From Rossellomorea marisflavi (GTDB taxonomy: Bacteria > Bacillota > Bacilli > Bacillales > Bacillaceae_B): a stretch of DNA of 64,000 bases. The position numbers were made by a program, and so were the translations under genes. The DNA lies in NCBI RefSeq assembly GCF_001274775.1, contig NZ_LGUE01000004.1, positions 542,163-606,162 of the forward strand. Direction: 5' to 3'. A model generated the notes under the pieces. It was not told where the DNA came from. It ran no database searches and saw only the letters and a program-made list of their open reading frames with translations. Below are positions 52,476-60,856 of the stretch, piece after piece (position 1 is the stretch's first letter; every line of letters starts with the position of its first letter).

Positions 52476-53027
52476 ATGAAGACTGAAAAAGAAAAAATGC
52501 TTGCCGGGCATTTATATGATCCCGGTGATACCGTTTTGGTACAGGAACGCCAAGATGCCAGGAGATTATTAGATGATATCAGTCAGCCTCCTACAGCTGA
52601 CCCCAGAAGAGTGGACTTGTTAAAAGAACTGTTCGGCTCCACTGGTGAACAGTTTCATGTTGAGAAAGAATTTCAATGTGACTACGGTTCTAATATTCAT
52701 GTAGGTGAAAACTTCTTTGCAAACTTCAACTGTATTATGTTAGATGTCTGTGAAATTAAGATCGGTCACAATTGCTTCTTGGCACCTGGTGTTCATATCT
52801 ATACCGCCACCCACCCCTTAAATTATAAAGAGAGGGTTTCTGGCTTAGAATACGGAAAACCCGTAACCATCGGGGATAACGTGTGGATCGGCGGTGGAGC
52901 GATTATCAACCCAGGTGTGACGATTGGGAATAATAGTGTCATTGCCTCTGGTACCGTTGTGACAAAGGATGTTCCCGACCATGTCTTGGTTGCCGGGAAT
53001 CCCGGTCGCATCATCAAAACCATTTAA
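52476..53027 (+). CDS. maa: Sugar O-acetyltransferase, Maa/LacA/NodL family
   Basis: 183 residues from the ATG at 52476 (an ATG at 52470 is too close to AGGAGG). Helical N-terminus [20 protein letters not shown], then a left-handed beta helix of hexapeptide repeats ([55 protein letters not shown]). The catalytic His lies in IYTATHPL. It acetylates maltose- or galactoside-like sugars with acetyl-CoA. It is followed 23 bases later by the HPr-like gene. Confidence 0.93.
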   Translation: MKTEKEKMLAGHLYDPGDTVLVQERQDARRLLDDISQPPTADPRRVDLLKELFGSTGEQFHVEKEFQCDYGSNIHVGENFFANFNCIMLDVCEIKIGHNCFLAPGVHIYTATHPLNYKERVSGLEYGKPVTIGDNVWIGGGAIINPGVTIGNNSVIASGTVVTKDVPDHVLVAGNPGRIIKTI

Positions 53028-53050
53028 AGAAGGAAAAGAAGGTGAAATAA

Positions 53051-53305
53051 TTGCGCGTGCAGAAAGTAAATATCTGTTTGATAAGAGGACTTTCCGCCAC
53101 CAATACCTCCTATTTCGTTCAAAGAGCACGGTCCTTCTCTTCACACGTTACCCTGTACAAGGAAGGGTGCTGCGCCAATGGAAAAGACCTGATGGAAGTC
53201 CTGGACCTGGATGTTCGTTTTGGGAATCATGTCACGGTGATGACTGAAGGAGAAGATGAAAGTCACGCGATTGTAGCATTGGTAGCCCTCCTCTCAGGGA
53301 GTTAG
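53051..53305 (+). CDS. HPr-like protein lacking His15, with Asp at position 46
   Basis: 84 residues from the TTG at 53051 (AAGGTG 7 bases upstream). It aligns without gaps to Bacillus HPr over residues 1-84: GLSATNT replaces GIHARPA, so the phosphocarrier His15 is Ser, and NGKDLMEV replaces NLKSIMGV, so regulatory Ser46 is Asp. Neither PEP-dependent nor HPr-kinase phosphorylation at the usual sites seems possible; Asp46 would mimic P-Ser46. Crh is a known HPr-like protein lacking His15, but it keeps Ser46. It could be a constitutive co-effector, a decoy or a structural relic. Confidence 0.8.
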   Translation: MRVQKVNICLIRGLSATNTSYFVQRARSFSSHVTLYKEGCCANGKDLMEVLDLDVRFGNHVTVMTEGEDESHAIVALVALLSGS

Positions 53306-53331
53306 GATCTATGAACCTATTCATGACAACA

Positions 53332-53375
53332 AAAAGAAGCATCTTTCATCTGAGTATGAAAGATGCTTCTTTTTA
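53332..53375. terminator. Bidirectional terminator after the HPr-like gene
   Basis: AAAAAGAAGCATCTTTCAT pairs perfectly with its complement around CTGAGT, ending TTTTT; A- and T-runs serve both strands of the convergent genes. Confidence 0.85.
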
Positions 53376-53432
53376 AAATAATTTCTGCGTATGATAGGTG
53401 AAAAAATACCAAATGTCCTTTTCACTCAAAGA

Positions 53433-54467
53433 TCAGCTTCCCCCACATATCTTCTCATAAAGATACCTCGCATCCTCCCCCACACCCTGCAGCAAGGCGG
53501 ATCCCCTCCTATGCTGCCAAGGCAGTCCGATGAAGTAGAGGCCCTTCTCGGGCGAAACGCCTCTGTGGTGGAGAGGCTTTCCTTCTGGGTCCAGTACACC
53601 AGCAACGGATATCCAGTCAAAATTCTGTCTGAATCCTGTCGCCCAAACAATATTTGAAATATCCATCGTGGTGCCATCCACAAAAGTCACCCGTTCTTCC
53701 TCCATACTCTTGAATCGAGGCTTGACGACGACTCTCCCTTTCCTGATCAATTCCTTCAGTTCCTTTCCGAAGATTGGATCAGGTTGTTTCCGGAGATACC
53801 GCCCTGGACCGGAAGATGACGTGACGCTCAACACGCCCAGACGCTTGAACCACCAGAAGATGCTCTTCCCCGCTAATCGCTGAGGCAGGAACTTCATCTT
53901 TGATCCGACAGACAGATAGACGGTTCGCGTTTCGGCCAGTTCCACGGCGATTTGCGCACCTGAATTGCCGCCTCCCACCACGAGCACCGACCCGGGAACG
54001 AGTTGATCAGCTTGCCTGTAGCTGGAGGAATGCAGCTGATGGATGGTTCCAGACCTTGCTTCCGCCGGGAGTGCAGGGGTCTGAAATGGTCCTGTCGCCA
54101 CCACTACCTGCTTCGCGAGCAGGATTCCCTGATCAGTCGACATCTTGAACACTCCGGTCTCCTTCTCCAGCTTCACCACCGTCGTTTTCAGCTTCAGGGG
54201 AAGATCGAACCTCTTCGCATACTCCTCCAGATAAGAGGCCACCTCATCCTTCCCTGGGTAAACATCCTCCTCCCCACTAAGAGGAAGACCTGGCAGGGAA
54301 GACATCGACCGTGGGGTAAAGAGCTTCAGCGAATTATATCTCTTTTTCCAGCTCTCCCCCACAGAGCTTGCTTGATCCAGAATCAGAAAGGATCCACCCG
54401 ATTTCTTTAAGTAATGACCCATGGCCATGCCCGCTTGCCCACCACCGATGATGATTGTCTCGTACAT
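53433..54467 (-). CDS. Flavin-dependent monooxygenase/oxidoreductase, CzcO-like
   Basis: 344 residues: FAD motif IIIGGGQAGMAMG near 5-17, NAD(P)H motif VLVVGGGNSGAQIA near 160-173 and IVWATGFRQNF late in the protein. The short length fits CzcO/YpdA-like flavoproteins, found in metal resistance and thiol reduction, as well as small FMOs. Its substrate is unknown. It has its own promoter region with a 14-bp inverted repeat just before the start, so it is probably inducible. Confidence 0.88.
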   Translation of the reverse strand: MYETIIIGGGQAGMAMGHYLKKSGGSFLILDQASSVGESWKKRYNSLKLFTPRSMSSLPGLPLSGEEDVYPGKDEVASYLEEYAKRFDLPLKLKTTVVKLEKETGVFKMSTDQGILLAKQVVVATGPFQTPALPAEARSGTIHQLHSSSYRQADQLVPGSVLVVGGGNSGAQIAVELAETRTVYLSVGSKMKFLPQRLAGKSIFWWFKRLGVLSVTSSSGPGRYLRKQPDPIFGKELKELIRKGRVVVKPRFKSMEEERVTFVDGTTMDISNIVWATGFRQNFDWISVAGVLDPEGKPLHHRGVSPEKGLYFIGLPWQHRRGSALLQGVGEDARYLYEKICGGS

Positions 54468-54480
54468 CTTTATCCTCCTA

Positions 54481-54516
54481 ATCTTATTATATGATTATAT
54501 ATTCATATAATAAGAT
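54481..54516. promoter_or_regulatory. Perfect 14-bp inverted repeat upstream of the flavin oxidoreductase
   Basis: ATCTTATTATATGA and its exact complement are separated by 8 bases, starting 14 bases before the gene's ATG. Its AT content also makes part of it a -10-like region, so a bound repressor would block the promoter. No regulator gene is adjacent. Confidence 0.6.
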
Positions 54517-54569
54517 ATATAAGTGAAATTGTATATATTTATTCCATAAATATGCAAGGAAATCCCGTA

Positions 54570-54608
54570 ACAAAATAAAAACCCAACTCCATACAACGGG
54601 GTTGGGCC
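54570..54608 (-). terminator. Terminator after the sialate-esterase-like gene
   Basis: On the minus strand CCCAACCCC pairs, with one mismatch, to GGAGTTGGG across a 7-base loop, followed by TTTTTATTTT. Confidence 0.65.
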
Positions 54609-54709
54609 TCATTCCTGAATTGGTTCTGATTTTAATACGACCTCTCTCAAGTCAGGGCATATTCTATTGCCAGATCTTGCTCTATAGAGATCGATTTGAC
54701 GTGTGCATC

Positions 54710-55558
54710 TTATTTTCGTTCAAGAATGTTGTCCATCTTGATGGAAAACTCCTCAAAATGAATTTCTCCATTGGCAAATTTCGTGCTAAGAACAAAGATT
54801 TCCTCATTTTTCGTCCTTGCACGATTCGTTGTTCGTTCAATCCATCCGTCTTCTTGATCCACTTTGTCTACCACATTCGTTCGGTTCAAGAATGCTTCAT
54901 AGTACCTCAATCCGAATTGCCTTTGGGAGATGGCATCCATATGAATGCCGTCGGGATTAGCCGTCATTCCCTTTGAGGTTACTAGATACGTATGTTCTTC
55001 GGAATGGGCAACGTCAGCTAGCACCTCGTTCACTTGCTTATACTCCACCGCACTCTTTCCGAATCCCGATTCCCCAAGGTACTCTCCCAATTCTCCCATG
55101 ATAATGGGGATATCCGGAGCATTCAATTCCTCTCTCAAGTGATTGAATAACGTGCAGACTTTCTCCTTATACGTTTCATAGCGCCCCCCGTAGCTGTCGC
55201 TTTCTCCCTGATGCCATAGGATACCGACAAGTTCACTCGTTTCCATGGCAAATCTCGCTTCGGAAATGGCATGTCTGGTCAGGATCCCATCAGACGACCA
55301 CTCATCTATCGAACTTCCTCCCTCGGCGCAGGGGATCAAACCGATGGACTCACCCGGGTGCTCCTCTGTCCAAGCTTGAGCGAATGACGCTGCCGGGCCC
55401 ACACCAGCTACGTGGCGATCTACATTCAAGGGCTCAGCCATCATCTGCCACCTACCATTTCGCAGCATGTTGATATGCTCATTGTAGATCGGAGGCACGT
55501 CCTCTATGAATCCTCTTCCTGCCATATTCGATTGGCCGATTAATAGTACGGATTTCAT
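54710..55558 (-). CDS. Sialate O-acetylesterase-like SGNH hydrolase (CE6-like)
   Basis: 282 residues: VLLIGQSNMAGRG with the nucleophile Ser at the start, LWHQGESD mid-protein and DGIHMDAISQRQFG with the catalytic Asp-His, the three blocks of the sialate esterase/CE6 acetylxylan family. It lacks a signal peptide, so it probably works inside the cell on imported acetylated sugars. No sugar-uptake operon is adjacent. It is a single-gene unit. Confidence 0.88.
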   Translation of the reverse strand: MKSVLLIGQSNMAGRGFIEDVPPIYNEHINMLRNGRWQMMAEPLNVDRHVAGVGPAASFAQAWTEEHPGESIGLIPCAEGGSSIDEWSSDGILTRHAISEARFAMETSELVGILWHQGESDSYGGRYETYKEKVCTLFNHLREELNAPDIPIIMGELGEYLGESGFGKSAVEYKQVNEVLADVAHSEEHTYLVTSKGMTANPDGIHMDAISQRQFGLRYYEAFLNRTNVVDKVDQEDGWIERTTNRARTKNEEIFVLSTKFANGEIHFEEFSIKMDNILERK

Positions 55559-55601
55559 CTAATGACCTCTTTCTTCGTTTATTAACATGGTATTTTTGAT
55601 G

Positions 55602-56498
55602 TTACTTCAAAGCCTCCAGGGTGACTTCGGCTACCTCGGCAATCAGCGCATCGTCATAGTCTGCATCCTCTGTATCGTGGCGGGTCATGATTGCCATAAT
55701 GATCGGCTCCCGATCTGGCGCCCAGACCACGGCGATATCATTTCTTGTCCCATATCTTCCGGCCCCGCTCTTATCAGCGACCGTCCAGCCATCAGGTGCG
55801 CCGGCACGGATCAGCGTGTCTCCCGTCGCATTGCCTTTCATCCAATCTATCAGAATTTCACGCTTATCGTCCGGAAGCAAACCGCCCACTGCAAATCCTT
55901 GAAGACTCGTGGCAAGGGCCGCCGGAGTGCTGGTGTCACGGGTATTTCCCGGGGTGAATTCATTCAAAGCCGTCTCGTATCGATCGGATTGTGTCACGTC
56001 ATCGCCGATCTCCCTTAGAGATTGCTGGAATTGTTCAGGGCCTCCCAGTTCCTCAAAAAGTAAGTTGCCGGCCGTGTTGTCACTGGTCCGGACCGCCGCC
56101 TCGCTTAGTTCCGCCAGGGTCATGCCGGTCTCAACATGTTTTTCCGTTATGGGAGAGTACGAAACCAGGTCATCCTCGGTGTACGTGATGACCTCCTCTA
56201 GTTCATCCATGGAATTCTGTTTCAACACAAGTGCAGCCGCCAGTGCCTTGTAGGTGGAAGTGAAGGCAAAACGCTCCTCCGATCGATAGTCGATGGTCCG
56301 GTCCGACCCCGTATCGATGGCATAGATACCTACGCGAGCGTCATATTTATCCTCGATATTGGCAAAAGTCTCATCGGAAACTGTGCTCTTCTTCTTTTCA
56401 GGTGAAGATTCCGCTGATTTCTCCGGCTTCATGCAGGCAGATAGCGTCATCAGGACCAGTAAAATAAACATCGTGACCATAAGGATTTTCTTATTCAA
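55602..56498 (-). CDS. Class A beta-lactamase, lipoprotein form
   Basis: Signal peptide ending LSAC, so a lipoprotein. Motifs: TSTYKALAAAL with the Ser70-x-x-Lys73 pair, the SDN loop in VRTSDNTAGNLL, DRYETALNEFTPGN with Glu166, and ADKSGAG, the KTG triad with Ser in place of Thr. All catalytic residues of a serine class A enzyme are present, so it should hydrolyse penicillins; spectrum cannot be told. I prefer the TTG at 56498 because AGAGGTGA lies at proper distance; the ATG at 56504 sits almost on it. Confidence 0.92.
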   Translation of the reverse strand: MNKKILMVTMFILLVLMTLSACMKPEKSAESSPEKKKSTVSDETFANIEDKYDARVGIYAIDTGSDRTIDYRSEERFAFTSTYKALAAALVLKQNSMDELEEVITYTEDDLVSYSPITEKHVETGMTLAELSEAAVRTSDNTAGNLLFEELGGPEQFQQSLREIGDDVTQSDRYETALNEFTPGNTRDTSTPAALATSLQGFAVGGLLPDDKREILIDWMKGNATGDTLIRAGAPDGWTVADKSGAGRYGTRNDIAVVWAPDREPIIMAIMTRHDTEDADYDDALIAEVAEVTLEALK

Positions 56499-56669
56499 TA
56501 CCATCACCTCTTTCTTTCTATACTACAGACACGTGTGATGGGATGGCTATCCATAATCAGACCTGCTACCAATGGTTTAGGTGCCTATTATTCTTCTGTG
56601 TAGTTCTTCCGAAAGGGGGATGGTGCGTAGATTTAATCTGACATAAGAACCCTTTGTTGAAAATAGAGT

Positions 56670-57053
56670 TTAGTTAGCGTGTGCGACAGCTTTGACTTCA
56701 ATCCATTGCTCCGGGAACGCCAGATGAGTCACACCGATGAGGCTGCCGGCCGGTCTGTGCTGCCCCAGGTATTCCTTGAACAGTCGGATGACCGAGTCGG
56801 AGTGCTCTTCCGGATGAGTCAGAAAGACTTCCACATACGCAAGATTGGCCTTCGTGACATCGAATTCCTTCAATACCCGATCGAGGTTCTCAAATGTTTG
56901 AAGGGTCTGAGCTTCAATATCCCCCTTGCCCACAAACGCTCCATCCTGATCGTGTGAAAATTGACCAGAAACATAAATCGTTCCGTTGACGCTGTATCCT
57001 TGGGTAATGCCGTGATCCCATAAATTGTGGTTGTAGGTTTTAACATGTACCAT
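56670..57053 (-). CDS. RidA/YjgF-family protein
   Basis: 127 residues: GYSVNGTIYVSGQFSHDQDG, ETLENLDRVL-like TFENLDRVLKEFDV, and a C-terminal RPAGSLIGVTHLAFPEQWIE. RidA proteins are trimers that deaminate reactive enamine/imine intermediates; the Arg in the HRPAGSLIGV stretch corresponds to the usual R105 position. It is divergent from an HxlR regulator, with a dyad between them. Confidence 0.9.
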   Translation of the reverse strand: MVHVKTYNHNLWDHGITQGYSVNGTIYVSGQFSHDQDGAFVGKGDIEAQTLQTFENLDRVLKEFDVTKANLAYVEVFLTHPEEHSDSVIRLFKEYLGQHRPAGSLIGVTHLAFPEQWIEVKAVAHAN

Positions 57054-57134
57054 GAAATCCTCTCCTTTATCTCAATGTAAGGTCAGTATAAAATGGAAAC
57101 AAAGAGAAAAACAGTACGCACAATAAAGATAGGT

Positions 57135-57152
57135 ACTATCAGAAAGGATAGT
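57135..57152. promoter_or_regulatory. Inverted repeat before the HxlR gene
   Basis: ACTATC and GATAGT are perfectly complementary, six bases apart, in the RidA-HxlR divergent region. It has the size and position of an HxlR operator (compare YodB/HxlR-type sites). Confidence 0.5.
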
Positions 57153-57158
57153 GTCAAC

Positions 57159-57497
57159 ATGAGTATGGCTGAATTTAACGAAAAGGGAACGATTCAAGAG
57201 ACATCCTTCGGGTATACGTTATCCGTCATTGGAGGTAAATGGAAGATGCTGATTCTGTATCTCCTTGCGGAAAATCAACCCGTTCGCTTTAATGACATGA
57301 AAAGAAGGATCGGAGCGATCACCTTTAAAACATTGAGTTCACAACTGAAAGAGTTGGAAGCAGACGGGATGGTCAAACGAAAGGAATATCCTCAAATCCC
57401 GCCTAAAGTAGAGTACAGTCTTACACCCAAAGGTGAATCCCTATTGCCATTATTGGAACAGTTATGTGAGTGGGGAGAGAAAAACCGCAATACCTGA
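57159..57497 (+). CDS. HxlR-family winged-helix regulator
   Basis: 112 residues from the ATG at 57159; earlier in-frame ATG at 57093 lacks a site. [40 protein letters not shown] and [17 protein letters not shown] are the HxlR signature. Cysteine is absent, so redox sensing as in HypR or YodB is unlikely. It probably controls itself and the divergent RidA gene. Confidence 0.9.
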   Translation: MSMAEFNEKGTIQETSFGYTLSVIGGKWKMLILYLLAENQPVRFNDMKRRIGAITFKTLSSQLKELEADGMVKRKEYPQIPPKVEYSLTPKGESLLPLLEQLCEWGEKNRNT

Positions 57498-57514
57498 TGG
57501 ATGATTGATGATGG

Positions 57515-58246
57515 TCATCTCAGATATCCACCATTATTCAAATCAAATGTCGCCCCCGTATAGTGCTTTGATTTGTCTGAAAGCAAAAATACCACTGTAT
57601 CCGCCACGTCCTCCGGCGTCACTGGCGTCTTGATCAACTGATGATTGACGTATTCTTCCTTCCTCCAATCAGGAATGGAGTCCATCATAGGGGTGAATAC
57701 CATGGTGGGAGCCACTGCATTCACCCGGATCGAAGGGGAGAAATTCATGGCACTGCTTTTCGTCAACCCAAGGAGGGCCGCCTTTGATGCTCCGTACACT
57801 GCGTCAGAGCTTCCTTCCATCCCGGATACAGATGATAGATTCACAATGACACCGGTTTGATTTTGTTCAAGGATATTCTTGGCGAAGAACTTCGTGAAGA
57901 AGAGAGCCCCATTCACGTTGATGTTCATCACCCGATCGACCTCCTCAGAAGTATAATCCAACAGATTCTTTGCAAGATAGATCCCAGCATTATTGACCAA
58001 CCCATTTATCGTCGGGTGTTTTTCGCTCACCCATGAGAAAAAGTCTGAAACCTCCTCATGGCTGCTTACATCAATTTGATACGTATGTAGTTTTTCTGTC
58101 CCCAGCTCTTGGATCAATGCTTTGAGCCCTTCTCCATTAATGTCACATCCGATTACGCTCGCACCTTCTTGGAGACAGGATTTTACGACCTCTTTCCCGA
58201 TTCCTGAGGCGGCACCGGTGACGATGACGGTTAAATGTTTCAACAT
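57515..58246 (-). CDS. SDR-family oxidoreductase
   Basis: 243 residues of a classical SDR: VIVTGAASGIGKEVV for NAD(P), LVNNAGIYLAKN, the Ser in NLSSVSGMEG, YGASKAALLG with Tyr-x-x-x-Lys, and a C-terminal YTGATFDLNNGG. DINGEGL after the second strand favours NAD over NADP. Substrate unknown. It ends close to the convergent HxlR gene. Confidence 0.9.
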   Translation of the reverse strand: MLKHLTVIVTGAASGIGKEVVKSCLQEGASVIGCDINGEGLKALIQELGTEKLHTYQIDVSSHEEVSDFFSWVSEKHPTINGLVNNAGIYLAKNLLDYTSEEVDRVMNINVNGALFFTKFFAKNILEQNQTGVIVNLSSVSGMEGSSDAVYGASKAALLGLTKSSAMNFSPSIRVNAVAPTMVFTPMMDSIPDWRKEEYVNHQLIKTPVTPEDVADTVVFLLSDKSKHYTGATFDLNNGGYLR

Positions 58247-58266
58247 GATGACCCCTCCTTTACCGT

Positions 58267-58707
58267 TTATAGACTCAACTCATAATGAAGAAATGTTTCA
58301 TCTTGCCTGTACCCATTCCGTTCATATAACCGCTGGGCTTCTAGGTTATCGGGTGCGGTGCTGAGGCTGAGTGAGGATGCCCCCGTTTCCACAGCATGCG
58401 CTCTCGCTGCCTGAAGCAAAGCATCCCCAACCCCCTTCCTCCTTGCATCCTTCGCAACAAATAAATCATTCAGAATCCATGCCCTTTTCATGCCGATGGA
58501 CGAAAAGGTCGGGTAGAGCTGGGTGAAGCCTATTGCCTTTTCCCCTTCAAAGCCTAGGAAAATGACAGAATCATTCCCAGACAGGCGATCTTTCAGATAC
58601 GTTCGTGCACCTGCAAGATCCGATGGCTTATTGTAGAACATGCGGTACTCATTAAACAGGATGGCTACTTCTTCTAGCTGCTTCGTCGTGGCTCGTTGGA
58701 TATTCAT
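58267..58707 (-). CDS. GNAT-family N-acetyltransferase
   Basis: 146 residues: INDLFV-like WILNDLFVAKDARRKGVGDALLQAA with the R/K-x-x-G-x-G acetyl-CoA loop, and SLSTAPDNLEAQRLYERNGY at the end. A single-domain cytoplasmic acetyltransferase with unknown substrate. It lies 20 bases upstream of the SDR gene and may be cotranscribed with it. Confidence 0.88.
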   Translation of the reverse strand: MNIQRATTKQLEEVAILFNEYRMFYNKPSDLAGARTYLKDRLSGNDSVIFLGFEGEKAIGFTQLYPTFSSIGMKRAWILNDLFVAKDARRKGVGDALLQAARAHAVETGASSLSLSTAPDNLEAQRLYERNGYRQDETFLHYELSL

Positions 58708-58847
58708 GATGATCTCTCCTTTAAGTTGGGATAGTTAAAGTCTACCATTTTCAAAGTCTTGATTCACGGACTGTTCTTTCACACATGAAAGCAGTACTCC
58801 TGCCAGGGTCAATACGCAGCCTCAAATGGCCTCCAAGCATAGTAATC

Positions 58848-58869
58848 GGCAGCTTGTTTTGTCGTTTCC
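58848..58869. repeat. Short repeat, left copy (flanking the hydrolase-CGNR block)
   Basis: GGCAGCTTGTTTTGTCGTTTC plus one C is almost the same as the sequence at 60780-60802 (one substitution and one extra base). The two copies flank the AT-rich hydrolase/CGNR pair in the same orientation. It may reflect an insertion event or just a shared terminator remnant. Confidence 0.35.
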
Positions 58870-58915
58870 CTTCTATATTTAATCAAAAGAATTCATAAGA
58901 CTCTTCACAAATAAT

Positions 58916-58956
58916 AGGAGCCTTGCAAATCAAATCCATTTGCAAGGCTCCTTTTA
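58916..58956. terminator. Terminator downstream of the alpha/beta hydrolase
   Basis: AGGAGCCTTGCAAAT and ATTTGCAAGGCTCCT form a 15-bp perfect stem around CAAATCC, with TTTTACTTTTAT on the right and a weaker T-rich run on the left as seen from the minus strand. Confidence 0.7.
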
Positions 58957-59015
58957 CTTTTATATTTTAATAACTTTAGCTAAGTATGAAATGAATTGTT
59001 CCCACTCTTTTGTTA

Positions 59016-59873
59016 TTAAAGACGAGCTTGCAGGAACTGTTTAATTAAAGTGGCACTCGTTTTCAACTCTTCTTCTAATGGGAAATGGCCTGTATTCAAT
59101 AAATGCACTTCGCAATCATCAAGATCCCTCTGGAATGCCAGAGCACCTTCTGGTCCGAAAAACATGTCATTTTTACCCCATATAGCGAGTGTAGGTGGCT
59201 GGTATGTTCTGAAGAATTCCTGCCAGTTTGAATACTGCTTTACGTTGTTTCTATAGTCGTATTGCAAAGCAAGCTGTATCTCGTCATTTCCTGGACGATT
59301 CAGAACAAACTGATCCATATTCCAAGCGTCCGGACTAATATGTTCGGGATTACGAGTACCGTTTGTATATTGATATTTTGTAAAGTCTGAAGATAAAAGG
59401 AATCTTATTTTATTTTTGTTTTCCTCAGTAGGATTTTCCCAGTATGTGCGTACAGGATCCCAGGCTGACATTAACCCTTCTTCATAAGCATTTCCGTTTT
59501 GGGTTACAATAGCCTGAATTCGCTCAGGGTGTTGGCATGCCAGCCTAAACCCTACTGGGGCACCATAATCATGTACATAAATACTAAATTTCTCTACGTT
59601 TAATTGCTCGACAAACTCATTGATGAGGGAGGCAAAGTTACTAAATGTGTATTCGAATTCATTTATTTCTGGCTGATCGCTATTCCCAAAACCCGGATAA
59701 TCTGGCGCCACCACATGAAACTCCTCCATTAGTTCCGGTATTAAGTTCCGATACATATGAGAAGAGGAAGGAAAACCATGAAGCAATAAAATTGTTGGAT
59801 TTTCCGGTTGACCAGCTTCTCGATAGAAGATATTTACGCCCTTGATACTAATACTTTTGTGAGTTACTAACAT
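59016..59873 (-). CDS. Alpha/beta hydrolase, haloalkane dehalogenase/epoxide hydrolase-like
   Basis: 285 residues: ILLLHGFPSSSHMYRNLIPE oxyanion region, nucleophile in YVHDYGAPVGF (Asp near 101 rather than Ser), GKNDMFF for the acid residue and LLNTGHFPLEEE for the catalytic His. An Asp nucleophile points to dehalogenase or epoxide hydrolase chemistry. It is AT-rich and divergent from the CGNR-type regulator, which probably controls it. Confidence 0.9.
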   Translation of the reverse strand: MLVTHKSISIKGVNIFYREAGQPENPTILLLHGFPSSSHMYRNLIPELMEEFHVVAPDYPGFGNSDQPEINEFEYTFSNFASLINEFVEQLNVEKFSIYVHDYGAPVGFRLACQHPERIQAIVTQNGNAYEEGLMSAWDPVRTYWENPTEENKNKIRFLLSSDFTKYQYTNGTRNPEHISPDAWNMDQFVLNRPGNDEIQLALQYDYRNNVKQYSNWQEFFRTYQPPTLAIWGKNDMFFGPEGALAFQRDLDDCEVHLLNTGHFPLEEELKTSATLIKQFLQARL

Positions 59874-59958
59874 ACTACCACCTCATAAGTTTATATTTTC
59901 ACTTCTAAAAGGGGCAATCGAATGTAGAGCTCCCAATGGAAAAGCCATTACAAACGAT

Positions 59959-59994
59959 TTTATAACCACTAAAAATACTTTTAGAAGTTATAAA
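59959..59994. promoter_or_regulatory. 36-base nested dyad between the hydrolase and CGNR genes
   Basis: TTTATAAC at the left end pairs with GTTATAAA at the right end, and inside them CTAAAA pairs with TTTTAG around ATAC; 14 of 18 half-site positions are symmetric. It is central in the divergent promoter region and a likely operator. Confidence 0.6.
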
Positions 59995-60066
59995 CAAAGT
60001 TACATTACATTATATAACTTGTCAAAACTATTTTAACGGTTATAATTACAATGAGGTGATGAAATC

Positions 60067-60648
60067 ATGGATAAATCAATATTCACTTTGGGTGGAGCCT
60101 TATGGATAAACCTTGTCAATACAACTTACATCTCTAATAAACAAAAGATTGATATCTTAGCTAATGCATCAAGTGCACTTCAATGGCTGAAGGAAAATAA
60201 TCTATTGCGAGAGTCTGATGAATTACATTTAGAACAAAAAGAATCATTAGATTCATTAATTGTTGAACTTCAATCAATCCGTACTCTTTGTAACATCATA
60301 TTGTCTGAGATCACCCAAAGAGGAGAGCTTTCGCTCGAAACAACCAATAGAATTAAAAAAGTTGTCGAAAATCTGCAAATCAACCCAACCATTAATTCAA
60401 AAAATGATAAATTGAAGATGACATTCGAGGGGAAAACAGTTGAAGATCACGTAATGTACAATATTATGGAGTCCATGATGAATACTTTCGAAAACACTTC
60501 TCTCGAGCGTATTCGAAAGTGTAATCATGAAGAATGTAAACTCTATTTCGTCGATACATCTAAAGCAGGAAAGAGACGTTGGTGTAGCATGGAGCTTTGC
60601 GGAAACCGCAAAAAAGCAGCCGAGTTTTATTCGAAGCAAAAGAAATAA
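60067..60648 (+). CDS. CGNR zinc-finger regulator (ABATE domain type)
   Basis: 193 residues: an N-terminal domain starting LGGALWINLVNTTY as in stress-induced ABATE-type proteins, and a C-terminal zinc finger RKCNHEECKLYFVDTSKAGK followed by RRWCSMELCGNRKKAAEFY, containing C-x4-C, C-x3-C and the CGNR motif. Proposed DNA-binding regulators. The codon use is AT-rich like its divergent hydrolase partner. Confidence 0.9.
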   Translation: MDKSIFTLGGALWINLVNTTYISNKQKIDILANASSALQWLKENNLLRESDELHLEQKESLDSLIVELQSIRTLCNIILSEITQRGELSLETTNRIKKVVENLQINPTINSKNDKLKMTFEGKTVEDHVMYNIMESMMNTFENTSLERIRKCNHEECKLYFVDTSKAGKRRWCSMELCGNRKKAAEFYSKQKK

Positions 60649-60666
60649 TAACCCTAGTATCCTCTT

Positions 60667-60777
60667 ATGATCGACGCTTTAATGACGATTTCCGAGATCG
60701 CCACCGAAACGGGTGTTAGCAAGGCTCTATTGTACAAAGAGCTGAATAGGCGCAACCTAAAACAGGCTACCGTATGA
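60667..60777 (+). pseudogene. Remnant or tiny ORF with a resolvase-type HTH (36 aa)
   Basis: ISEIATETGVSKALLYKELN is a clear helix-turn-helix of the kind at the C-terminus of resolvases and invertases. The ORF has only 36 codons and no ribosome site. It is probably the leftover of a recombinase or transposase gene, though a decayed regulator is possible. A terminator overlaps its end. Confidence 0.45.
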
Positions 60778-60792
60778 TTGGCAGCCTGTTTT
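60760..60792 (+). terminator. Terminator overlapping the HTH remnant
   Basis: ACAGGCT and AGCCTGT pair across a 14-base loop and are followed by TTTT. Confidence 0.5.
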
Positions 60793-60802
60793 GTCGCTTT
60801 CC
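60780..60802. repeat. Short repeat, right copy (flanking the hydrolase-CGNR block)
   Basis: Second copy of the element at 58848-58869. It overlaps the right arm of a terminator-like hairpin. Confidence 0.35.
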
Positions 60803-60856
60803 TACAAATAACTATATCGTAGAGTCGACCGTCACGTATATTTACTTGTAGACCTT

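Noticed and set aside
58848-60802. Insertion sequence or integrated element with att sites
   Set aside because: No transposase or integrase of useful length is present and the repeats coincide with terminator-like sequence, so only a possible acquisition is reported.
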